Source: Endomicrobium sp. (lineage in GTDB: Bacteria > Elusimicrobiota > Endomicrobiia > Endomicrobiales > Endomicrobiaceae). Taken from it: a DNA stretch of 12,065 nucleotides. How positions within the stretch are numbered: position 1 is the first letter of the stretch; each line of letters starts with the position of its first letter. Shown here piece after piece: positions 1 to 5,388 of the stretch. The notes under the pieces are model-generated. The model ran no database searches and was not told the DNA's origin. It saw nothing but the letters and a program-made list of their open reading frames with translations. The stretch is taken from assembly GCA_031277075.1 (NCBI GenBank), contig JAISLV010000149.1, forward strand, positions 1-12,065, read 5' to 3'. The position numbers and the translations under genes are program-made.

Positions 1-1010
1 TTCTTGTAGTTTTGGCGGGACCTTTGATAGCCTATTATCAAGTCGGGCATTCTTTTTCAAACGTTTTAATCGGGTTTTTAATTTCTTTGACAATAGTGGG
101 TTTTGAATACCTAATTCAAAGAACGCCGCTAGACTCTTTGATTGTCGGCATTATCGGAATAGTTTTAGGGCTTATAGCCGCAAAAATTGTAGATTACGGA
201 GCGCTGTTTATAGATAACCGCACGGTTGATTTATTTTTTGAAAAATATTCGCTGCTTATAAAAATACTTTTCGCTTATTTTGGGCTTATTGTAGCCGTAA
301 ATAAAAAAGACGAAATAGAACTTTTGGATAAAGACATTTTTAAACTTTCAAATAAAGACAAGATTTACGAGCCTGTAATACTTGACACAAGCGCCGTTAT
401 TGACGGAAGAATTTACGATATAGCCGAAACAAAATTTTTAATGGCGACGCTTGTCATCCCGAAATTTATTTTAAACGAGCTTCAGCGGCTTGCCGATTCA
501 AACGACGCGATTAAAAGAAACCGCGCCAAAAGAGGATTGAATATCGTCGCAAAACTCCAAAAATCAGAAAATATTATTTCAAAAATTTACGATAAAGATT
601 ATCCCCAGATTAAAGACGCCGACACAAAACTCGTAGAGCTTGCAAAAGAATCAAAAGCTAAAATAGTCACTACGGATTTCAATTTAAATAAAATAGCTTC
701 TATTCAGGGCGTGTCGGTTTTAAATATAAACGATTTGGGGAATTCTCTGACGCCCGCCTACTTGCCCGGAGAAAATTTTATGATATTTTTAATTAAAGAA
801 GGCAGCCAGCAAAACCAAGCCGTAGGATACCTTGACGATGGAACTATGGTAGTCGCCGAAGACGGACGCAAGTTTATAGGCAAACGCGTTGAACTCACCG
901 TAACTTCAATAATACAAAATTCTTCGGGCAGAATGGTTTTTGGAAAAATTTCTGACAATAACGAAATGCCCGCCGCGCGCAAAAACATAAAAGAAAAGGA
1001 AAGAGAATAG
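1..1010 (+). CDS. PIN-TRAM domain membrane protein, YacL-like (5' end cut by window)
   Basis: Probable membrane-anchored ribonuclease-fold protein. The frame is open to the left edge (bases 3-11 read Leu-Val-Val), so the start lies upstream and the TTG at 12 is not a real start. Numbering from that TTG, residues 1-95 hold hydrophobic membrane segments. A PIN domain follows at about 121-240, with acidic residues in the expected places: D125 and D131 in LDTSAVIDGR, E156 in NELQR, D202/D204 and D222 in TTDFN. A TRAM RNA-binding domain spans about 251-313 (LPGENF to VFGKI), with a charged tail after it. Known YacL-type proteins have this architecture and about 350-360 residues, so roughly 20-30 residues are missing here. 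The stop overlaps the ispD start by one base (TAGTG), which suggests translational coupling. The RNA substrate is unknown. A yacL-ispD-ispF order is familiar from other bacteria. Confidence 0.93.
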   Translation, partial: LVVLAGPLIAYYQVGHSFSNVLIGFLISLTIVGFEYLIQRTPLDSLIVGIIGIVLGLIAAKIVDYGALFIDNRTVDLFFEKYSLLIKILFAYFGLIVAVNKKDEIELLDKDIFKLSNKDKIYEPVILDTSAVIDGRIYDIAETKFLMATLVIPKFILNELQRLADSNDAIKRNRAKRGLNIVAKLQKSENIISKIYDKDYPQIKDADTKLVELAKESKAKIVTTDFNLNKIASIQGVSVLNINDLGNSLTPAYLPGENFMIFLIKEGSQQNQAVGYLDDGTMVVAEDGRKFIGKRVELTVTSIIQNSSGRMVFGKISDNNEMPAARKNIKEKERE

Positions 1011-1678
1011 TGAAAGCGGCGGCTATAATAGTCGCGGGCGGTTCGGGGAAACGTTTCGGCTCAAAAACGCCGAAACAATTTTTATTATTGCGCGGCAAAC
1101 CTGTTTTTCTATGGAGCGCGGAAACTTTTGCCTCAATAAAAGTTTTTAAGCAAATTATTATCGCCGTTCCGCAAAATTTATTGGGTTTGCTTGCAAAAAA
1201 ATATCCGCAATTTAGTTTTGCCGCAGGCGGAAAAGAACGCTTTGACACCGTAAAAAACGCTCTCGCTTTAATTGACAAAGATATTGACTATACGGCTGTC
1301 CACGACGCAGCCCGCCCGCTGATAAACAGGCTTGACATTCTTGCCGTTTTAAAAAAAGCGGTTAAATGCAAAGGCGCGATAGCTGCGGAAAAAACGAAAG
1401 ACACGATAAAAACCGTCAAAAGCGGCTATGTAAAAAATACTTTAGACAGAAGCGTTTTATACAATGCGCAAACTCCTCAGATATTTGCGGCAAACACGCT
1501 TTTTAAAGCCTACTCAAAAACCGTTCCCAAAGCTACTACCGACGACTCGGCTCTTGTGGAAAATTTAGGCGTAAAAATATCGGTCGCGCAAACGAAATTT
1601 CCTAATTTTAAAATTACGACCAAAACGGATTTTGCGCTTGCAAAACTCATATTATCCGCGCCAAACAGCCGTATTTAA
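1010..1678 (+). CDS. ispD: 2-C-methyl-D-erythritol 4-phosphate cytidylyltransferase
   Basis: Third step of the cytosolic MEP isoprenoid pathway: joins MEP and CTP to give CDP-methylerythritol and pyrophosphate. The 222-residue length fits the family (about 225-240). The N-terminal CTP-binding loop AGGSGKRFGSKTPKQF is at residues 9-24, with the catalytic-type Arg15 and Lys22. HDAARP (98-103), KTKDTIK (128-134), QTPQIF (154-159) and TDDSALVE (177-184) are the other family signatures. The start is GTG at 1010, sharing its G with the upstream TAG stop; the purine-rich AAGGAAAGAG lies just before it. The partner gene ispF follows after a 106-base gap; in many genomes the two abut or are fused. Homologues of the ribitol-5-phosphate cytidylyltransferase type are the only realistic alternative, and the adjacent ispF argues against that. 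Confidence 0.96.
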   Translation: MKAAAIIVAGGSGKRFGSKTPKQFLLLRGKPVFLWSAETFASIKVFKQIIIAVPQNLLGLLAKKYPQFSFAAGGKERFDTVKNALALIDKDIDYTAVHDAARPLINRLDILAVLKKAVKCKGAIAAEKTKDTIKTVKSGYVKNTLDRSVLYNAQTPQIFAANTLFKAYSKTVPKATTDDSALVENLGVKISVAQTKFPNFKITTKTDFALAKLILSAPNSRI

Positions 1679-1784
1679 AAGCCGCCCGTTAAAAAATTAA
1701 AGACTGACGCGGGAAAAGATAACGATTTGTTTTTACGGCGGTAAAACTTTGACTTTTTAGAGAAGCCGCGTCAAAGAGGTAAAA
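1679..1784. other. ispD-ispF spacer with possible repeat remnant
   Basis: Gene-free 106 bases separating two genes that are usually tightly packed. It contains TTTTTAGAGA at 1754-1763, the core word of the terminal repeats found at 2406-2431, 4102-4125, 4570-4593, 7473-7489 and 7531-7554. Directly after it comes AGCCGCGTC, a word that also ends the 26-bp repeat at 2307-2332 and 4155-4180. This may be an eroded copy of the same element. The words are short, so chance is possible. The ispF ribosome site GAGG (1776-1779) lies at the right end, five bases from the ATG. Confidence 0.35.
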
Positions 1785-2252
1785 ATGCCGATAGGGTTTG
1801 GATACGACGCGCACAGGTTTAAAAAAGAGCGCAATTTAATTTTAGGCGGAGTTAAAATTGCCGTCTGCAACGGGCTTGACGGACACAGCGACGCCGACGT
1901 TTTGCTTCACGCTTTGATGGACGCGCTGCTAGGAGCCGCAGGACTAAACGACATAGGACATTTTTTCCCAAATACCGACCCGAAATATAAAAACATTTCA
2001 AGCGTAAAACTTTTAAAGGAAGTTTACGCCCAATTAAAAAAGCGTAACTTCAAAATTAATAACGTTGATATGACGGTTATAGCTGAAGCCCCGAAAATTT
2101 ATCCGTTTATTGACGAAATGAAAGAAAACATATCAAAAACCCTCAAATTAAACAAAAAGAAAATCGCAATTAAAGCCACCACAAACGAAAAAATGGGTTT
2201 TATAGGAAGAGGCGAAGGAATAGCCGCAATGGCGGTCGCGTCTTTAAAATAA
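1785..2252 (+). CDS. ispF: 2-C-methyl-D-erythritol 2,4-cyclodiphosphate synthase
   Basis: Fifth MEP-pathway step: cyclises CDP-ME 2-phosphate to ME-cPP with release of CMP; a cytosolic homotrimer in the family. At 155 residues it is full length. The divalent-metal ligands are present: D8 and H10 in GFGYDAHRF and H42 in DADVLLHALMDALLG. DIGHFFPNTD (56-65) and the C-terminal KATTNEKMGFIGRGEGIAA (130-148) are diagnostic. The ATG start has a GAGG site five bases upstream, the same arrangement used by the genes at 8363 and 9994. It probably belongs to the transcript that carries ispD, although the 106-base spacer leaves room for a separate promoter. No intrinsic terminator was recognised after the stop. 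Confidence 0.97.
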   Translation: MPIGFGYDAHRFKKERNLILGGVKIAVCNGLDGHSDADVLLHALMDALLGAAGLNDIGHFFPNTDPKYKNISSVKLLKEVYAQLKKRNFKINNVDMTVIAEAPKIYPFIDEMKENISKTLKLNKKKIAIKATTNEKMGFIGRGEGIAAMAVASLK

Positions 2253-2532
2253 ACTCAAATTTTTCCGCTAAATGATTCTCTTTCAATCCTTGACATTTGC
2301 GGCAGGTCAAAGAAGAAAATGCAAGCCGCGTCCTAAGAGCAAGGACTGACAAATTTTCTGATGTAGAAATGCCGCAGAGCAATGTCTCAAGGCGCAGGCT
2401 CGGGTGGGCGTTAGGGTTTTTAGAGACGTCCAGTGGCTAACGGCTTAACTGCAGACCCTGGAACGAGTTCAAGGCGACGGGCAGCGGTCGCGCGGCGTGG
2501 ATTTAATGTTTTTTTACAACAATGACTGCGCT
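2253..2532. repeat. Convergent gap filled with repeat fragments
   Basis: 280 bases between the converging ispF and membrane-protein genes, with no credible ORF. Recognisable pieces: (a) 2296-2332, a 37-bp repeat also present at 4144-4180 with two differences; (b) 2406-2431, a terminal-repeat copy (GGGCGTT, one base, GGG, TTTTTAGAGACG) matching one arm of the MITE at 7473-7554; (c) 2454-2480, a decayed member of the CCCTGAA...TTCAGGG palindrome family. The segment from about 2465 to 2502 is noticeably G+C richer than its surroundings. No clear rho-independent terminator was seen for either gene. Confidence 0.6.
2296..2332 (+). repeat. 37-bp dispersed repeat, copy 1
   Basis: TTTGCGGCA, two variable bases, then a 26-bp stretch (2307-2332, TCAAAGAAG... 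to ...AAGCCGCGTC) that is identical at 4155-4180. Both copies are on the plus strand and in gene-free DNA, so this is not conserved coding sequence. In the second copy the TTTGCGGCA forms the right arm of a perfect palindrome; here the left arm is missing. Confidence 0.75.
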
Positions 2533-4086
2533 TTAGCCGCCGTTTTCGCTGAGGGCTTTGATATAATTAATTCTTCCTTCTAAATTTTGGTTTATTAAAT
2601 CGTATTGCAGCTCATAGCCCGCTTTATTTTTCTCTAAAGTTTCCTTAGCTTTTAACAAATACGTCAATTTTACGTTTAAATCTTTTTCCCAATTAATTTT
2701 TTGAAACCAGCCCCAAACTTCAGATAATCCGCCGTTTAAAAGCATTGCGTCTGTGACGGTTTGCGGGTTTTTCCAAAATCTTTTTCTTGTAAAACTGTCA
2801 AAAAAAGAAAAAGCGATAAATAACGCTAAACTTACCGCAAGTAAAGGTTTTAACTTATTGCTAAGACGAGGAACAACGCAAAGCCGAATAAAAGCGCAAA
2901 CTGTAAAAAATATTCCCGTTGAAGCCCCATACATATACCGCAAACTGATTAGCTCGCTTTTATACATTACAATTATTCCGGGCAGTAAAAAAAATATAAA
3001 AAAAGCGGGCGCAATAGCAAAAGCTTTGTTTTTTCTATATATCGCAAACGACATTGCGGCAAAAACCAAAATTACGGCGAATTTTTCAATATATGTTCCC
3101 GCCATTTGCGTAAAATTCATAAGCGGCGGAGCAAAAATTATGTCAAAAGACGGCGGAAAAAAACTGAAAATTATATAGTCGCCGATAATCGCGGGGATTT
3201 TATATATTGATTCCCAGCCGAAAAGCTGCAAAGAAAACATAAGCCCATTGTCAAAAACCGCCTGCTGACTATTTAAAGAATTGCGCAAATACGAAACATA
3301 TAAATTTACTATGATACAAATTGAGGCGGCGGCTATAAACGGGATTAAACGGTTAACGCCGCGTTGAAACTTTGCGCAATCGCTAAAAACGGCATTATTT
3401 GATTTGGATTTAGCGTCCGTTTTGTTGAACGGGCATGCATAACCGTTAAGAAGAATCTCCTCAGGGCGGGTATTATTGCGGCTTATTTCATATATAAAAA
3501 GCAAGGCTGGAAGAACTATTATTGTAGGCCAGAAAAACAGTCCGATAAAAAATAAAAAAACGGAAGCCGCCAAAAAGTGTCTGTCTTGGTTATGTTTTAA
3601 GCCTTTAGCATTGGTAAAAGTGTATAAATAGAAAGAAGAAAAACCAAAAAATACCGTAAATAAATGTCCGCGCGCGGCTATTTCGTTTATCGCATTGGAA
3701 CATATTGGCGAAACGCAAAAAAGTAAAGCCGTGAAAAAAGCTATGCCGTAAGATTTTGATAAACGCAAAATAAGAAGATAACATAAAATTACGTTGAAAA
3801 TATGCAAAAAGTCGCTTAACAAATGCGAAAAATGCGGATTGTATCCGACAAAATAGTGAAGTCCGTAATTTACAAGATGTTTGAAAGGAACGTAAAAGTG
3901 GAAAGATTGTATATCGGTAAAAAGTTCAACAGGAAAGCCGCGTTTTGCGTTTTGAGGATTTACAGACGGATTTAAAATTATTTCTTGGTAATCGTCGTAA
4001 TAAGAATATCCGTTAGAAATGTTCCCAAAATATAAAACTGCGCTTATAATGGCAAGAATTAATATAAAAAGTAAGTTTTTATTCAA
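2533..4086 (-). CDS. GT-C fold, TMTC-like polytopic membrane protein
   Basis: Probable inner-membrane glycosyltransferase of the lipid-phosphate-sugar-dependent GT-C superfamily. 517 residues: one transmembrane helix at 4-22, then an extracytoplasmic loop with the acidic pair D31-D32 (YYDDYQ), as expected for GT-C catalytic loops. About ten more hydrophobic segments lie between residues 85 and 430. Three places resemble the TMTC/DUF1736 group: GYNPHFSHLLSDFLHIFN (81-98), the segment from LFCVSPI to AARGHL (122-142), and RYMYGASTG (383-391), followed by RKRFWKNPQT (434-443). TMTC proteins usually carry a long TPR tail; here only about 60 soluble helical residues follow. The start is TTG at 4086, supported by GAGG at 4093-4096; the ATG further out is closed by an in-frame TAA. 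The sugar donor and acceptor are unknown. A non-enzymatic membrane protein with the same fold cannot be excluded. Confidence 0.7.
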   Translation of the reverse strand: MNKNLLFILILAIISAVLYFGNISNGYSYYDDYQEIILNPSVNPQNAKRGFPVELFTDIQSFHFYVPFKHLVNYGLHYFVGYNPHFSHLLSDFLHIFNVILCYLLILRLSKSYGIAFFTALLFCVSPICSNAINEIAARGHLFTVFFGFSSFYLYTFTNAKGLKHNQDRHFLAASVFLFFIGLFFWPTIIVLPALLFIYEISRNNTRPEEILLNGYACPFNKTDAKSKSNNAVFSDCAKFQRGVNRLIPFIAAASICIIVNLYVSYLRNSLNSQQAVFDNGLMFSLQLFGWESIYKIPAIIGDYIIFSFFPPSFDIIFAPPLMNFTQMAGTYIEKFAVILVFAAMSFAIYRKNKAFAIAPAFFIFFLLPGIIVMYKSELISLRYMYGASTGIFFTVCAFIRLCVVPRLSNKLKPLLAVSLALFIAFSFFDSFTRKRFWKNPQTVTDAMLLNGGLSEVWGWFQKINWEKDLNVKLTYLLKAKETLEKNKAGYELQYDLINQNLEGRINYIKALSENGG

Positions 4087-4130
4087 TTATCGCCTCATAA
4101 TGAGTGTCTCTAAAAGCCTATAATGTTCGT

Positions 4131-4155
4131 AATTGCCGCAAATTTTGCGGCAATT
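4131..4155. repeat. Perfect 25-bp palindrome
   Basis: AATTGCCGCAAA, a central T at 4143, then the exact reverse complement. It occupies the same position relative to the terminal repeat as the GCCGC...GCGGC stem of the 82-bp element at 7498-7528, so it is probably the homologous internal hairpin with diverged outer bases. It could act as a transcription attenuator upstream of the GT-C gene, but lacks a U-tract on the minus strand. Confidence 0.75.
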
Positions 4156-4180
4156 CAAAGAAGAAAATGCAAGCCGCGTC
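4144..4180 (+). repeat. 37-bp dispersed repeat, copy 2
   Basis: Second copy of the repeat at 2296-2332; differs only at 4153-4154. Its first nine bases are shared with the right arm of the palindrome at 4131-4155, which indicates that palindrome and repeat are adjoining modules of one element. Confidence 0.75.
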
Positions 4181-4200
4181 TTTAGCTTTTACTGTTGTCC

Positions 4201-4228
4201 GTCATTTCCGAATTTATTTCAGAATCTG
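4201..4228 (+). repeat. CTGAA...TTCAG family repeat, variant copy
   Basis: GTCATTTCCGAATTTATTTC followed by AGAATCTG; close to 6994-7020 (GTCGCCCTGAATTTATTTC then AGAGTCTG), and related in reverse orientation to 4291-4316. The left arm has decayed (CCGAA instead of CTGAA), so the hairpin is weaker here. Confidence 0.6.
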
Positions 4229-4255
4229 CCGTTAGGCGTCAACCGCAAAAAAACA

Positions 4256-4303
4256 GACACTGAAAGAGACATTGAAACAGACCCTGAAAGAGACCCTGAA
4301 ACA
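4256..4303 (+). repeat. Tandem array, 4 x 12 bp
   Basis: Four consecutive 12-bp units: GACACTGAAAGA (4256), GACATTGAAACA (4268), GACCCTGAAAGA (4280), GACCCTGAAACA (4292). The last unit is at the same time the left arm of the palindrome at 4294-4312, so the array looks like repeated duplication of that arm. Translation gives a Thr/Asp/Glu-rich peptide with no sign of being a gene. Confidence 0.85.
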
Positions 4304-4312
4304 AGTTCAGGG
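4294..4312. repeat. CCCTGAA-ACAAG-TTCAGGG hairpin
   Basis: Perfect 7-bp stem with a 5-base loop. With its flanks (4291-4316, AGACCCTGAAAC then AAGTTCAGGGTGAC) it is the best-preserved member of a family also seen at 2454-2480, 4201-4228 and 6994-7020. It sits exactly at the junction of the 12-bp array on its left and the 24-bp array on its right. Confidence 0.8.
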
Positions 4313-4474
4313 TGACGCGTTCGCGTCAGTTTTGGGTGACGCGTTCGCGTCAGTTTTAGGTGACGCGTTTTCGTCAGTTTTGGGTGACGCTTTGCGTCAG
4401 TTTTGGGCGATGCTTCGTGTCAGTTTTGGGCGATGCTTCGCGTCAGTTTTGGGCGATGCGTTTGCGTCAGTTTT
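4310..4474. repeat. Tandem array of 23-24-bp mini-hairpins, 7 units
   Basis: Units begin at 4310, 4334, 4358, 4382 (24-bp spacing) and 4405, 4428, 4451 (23-bp); a partial, diverged unit starts near 4475. The first is GGGTGACGCGTTCGCGTCAG then TTTT. Each contains a small stem-loop: TGACGC-GTTC-GCGTCA in units 1 and 2, TGACGC-TTT-GCGTCA in unit 4, and GATGC-TTC-GYGTC in units 5 and 6, which still pairs as RNA through G-U wobbles. The GGGTGAC start of each unit equals the right arm and tail of the neighbouring palindrome. The spacing is not a multiple of three in the last units, so this is not a coding repeat. Confidence 0.88.
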
Positions 4475-4487
4475 GTATGACAGACAT

Positions 4488-4567
4488 AACAGCAACAACA
4501 AAAGCAAACTACAAACCCTCGTTGGCGTTCCGCAGCCGCTCCTTTATAAATAAAGGGAAATTTAACG
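4488..4567 (-). repeat. Hairpin repeat (72-80 bp family), copy 1
   Basis: Shares an ordered series of words with the reverse complement of 7120-7191: AACAGCAA, AAACTACAAA (4506-4515), a GTTGGCGTTCC-like segment, GC, an A/T-rich hairpin and AAATTTAACG. Here the hairpin is CCTTTAT-AA-ATAAAGG (4541-4556). The stem bases differ between the copies while pairing is preserved, which points to selection on, or a mechanism that copies, the fold. Confidence 0.65.
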
Positions 4568-4637
4568 TACATTATAGGTTTTTAGAGACACCCTTTATGA
4601 ATAAACTGAAATAACGGCAACGGGAAATATTGCGCTG

Positions 4638-5321
4638 TTAAGCGGTTTTTTTGCTTGAAAGTTTTATCCCTAGTTTTCTTGCAGCGCCTTCGCCTTCGGA
4701 AAAAGTTTCAACAGATTGGTCGGACTCAAGGTATAAATGTATGGTTTTCCTTTCTTTTGCGCTCAAATTGGCAAAACGATAGATTTTGCCTGTGCGTTTT
4801 ACGTATTCAACGGCTTTATCAGCCAATATCCGCAGTTTATCATTTTGTTTTATTCTATAATTTTCGCAGTCAAGGGATACTTTAATTTTTGAGTCAAGTT
4901 TGTTATTTGCGATTATTTGAGTCAAGTATTCTAATGCGTCAAGGGTCTGACCGCCTTTTCCTATCACGTAATTGCCTGAACCGTTTGCGTATATTTCTGC
5001 GCTGACCGTATCCTTTTCTTTATCAAAAGAAGTTTTAAGGCTTTTTGCGGGCATGCCCATTTTTGAAAGAATATTTGTCAAAGCGCGTTTAACTTTTTCC
5101 TGCGGTTCTTTCGCGTCGGTAAAGCATCCCTGATTTTTGCAGCAGTTTTGCGGGGCTGACACTAAAATTGTCGCGGGTTTTGAACCCATAAACCCAAAAA
5201 GTCCGTTTGAGCCTTCGTCAAGCACTCTCACTTCAATTTCTTCTCTGGCGCAGCCCAGCATTTCAAGCCCTTTATGTATAGCGTCTTCTACGGTTTTACC
5301 TTTAATTTCTATTTCAGGCAC
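4638..5321 (-). CDS. jag: Jag/KhpB-type RNA-binding protein (Jag_N, KH, R3H)
   Basis: Cytoplasmic RNA-binding protein of the SpoIIIJ-associated (Jag, KhpB) family, encoded after yidC as is usual. I place the start at GTG 5321 (MPEIEIKGK), because GAGGAG lies at 5331-5336, nine bases upstream; a TTG at 5357 would add twelve residues lying across that site. 227 residues: Jag_N at about 1-50 (with the NGLFGFMGSKPA segment), a Cys-containing linker (CCKNQGC), a KH domain with GKGG at 121-124 (NYVIGKGGQTLDALEYL), and a C-terminal R3H domain with the R-x3-H pair (ERKTIH, R191 and H195). The family is implicated in control of cell shape and division through mRNA binding; the targets here are unknown. 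Last gene of the rpmH operon; mnmE, often the next gene, is replaced by the repeat block. Confidence 0.93.
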   Translation of the reverse strand: MPEIEIKGKTVEDAIHKGLEMLGCAREEIEVRVLDEGSNGLFGFMGSKPATILVSAPQNCCKNQGCFTDAKEPQEKVKRALTNILSKMGMPAKSLKTSFDKEKDTVSAEIYANGSGNYVIGKGGQTLDALEYLTQIIANNKLDSKIKVSLDCENYRIKQNDKLRILADKAVEYVKRTGKIYRFANLSAKERKTIHLYLESDQSVETFSEGEGAARKLGIKLSSKKTA

Positions 5322-5388
5322 GATAAAATTCTCCTCTATAGGCGTATCTATAAACAATCGACGCCCGCCCTTACCGCGTATTCAGGCA

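Larger units (their letters stand above)
4102..4593. mobile_element. Composite MITE-like block with inverted terminal repeats (492 bp)
   Basis: The ends GAGTGTCTCTAAAAGCC (4102-4118) and, inverted, GGGTGTCTCTAAAAACC (4577-4593) match at 15 of 17 positions. They are the same ends that bound the 82-bp element at 7473-7554. The similarity extends inward: 4119-4125 and 4570-4576 both complete the word CATTATAGG. There is no transposase, so the block could only move in trans, or could be two separate insertions enclosing unrelated repeats. No convincing target duplication is visible (left flank ATAAT, right flank TTTAT). The left end lies 15 bases upstream of the GT-C start codon and may carry its promoter region. 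Confidence 0.55.
4087..4637. repeat. 551-base gene-free repeat block between jag and the GT-C gene
   Basis: No credible gene. From left to right: the ribosome site of the GT-C gene (4093-4096); an inverted terminal repeat (4102-4118); a perfect 25-bp palindrome (4131-4155); the 37-bp repeat (4144-4180); a CTGAA-type palindrome relative (4201-4228); a 4 x 12-bp tandem array (4256-4303); a CCCTGAA...TTCAGGG hairpin (4294-4312); an array of 23-24-bp mini-hairpins (4310-4474); a hairpin repeat (4488-4567) shared with the yidC-yidD gap; and the opposite terminal repeat (4577-4593). Short ORFs across it only translate the tandem repeats (for example an eight-residue GDAFASVL period) and change frame where units are 23 bp. 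Confidence 0.85.

Noticed and set aside
2253..2532. Small structured RNA (SRP RNA or tRNA) in the G+C-richer part of the gap
   Set aside because: No cloverleaf, T-loop GTTCRA context or SRP core could be assembled; the structure is explained by repeat fragments.
2753..3178. 141-codon plus-strand ORF inside the GT-C gene
   Set aside because: Antisense shadow of a well-supported membrane protein; no independent support.
4310..4474. CRISPR array
   Set aside because: Units are contiguous 23-24-bp tandems with no unique spacers, and no cas gene is present.
4272..4553. ORF with an eight-residue GDAFASVL repeat, and the overlapping ORFs at 4133-4315 and 4360-4614
   Set aside because: The periodicity is that of the DNA hairpin array; units of 23 bp break the frame, two frames are equally open, and no ribosome site or recognisable domain is present.
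5322..5357. Twelve-residue extension of Jag from a TTG at 5357
   Set aside because: The GAGGAG ribosome site for the GTG at 5321 lies inside this extension, and Jag_N homology begins after the GTG.
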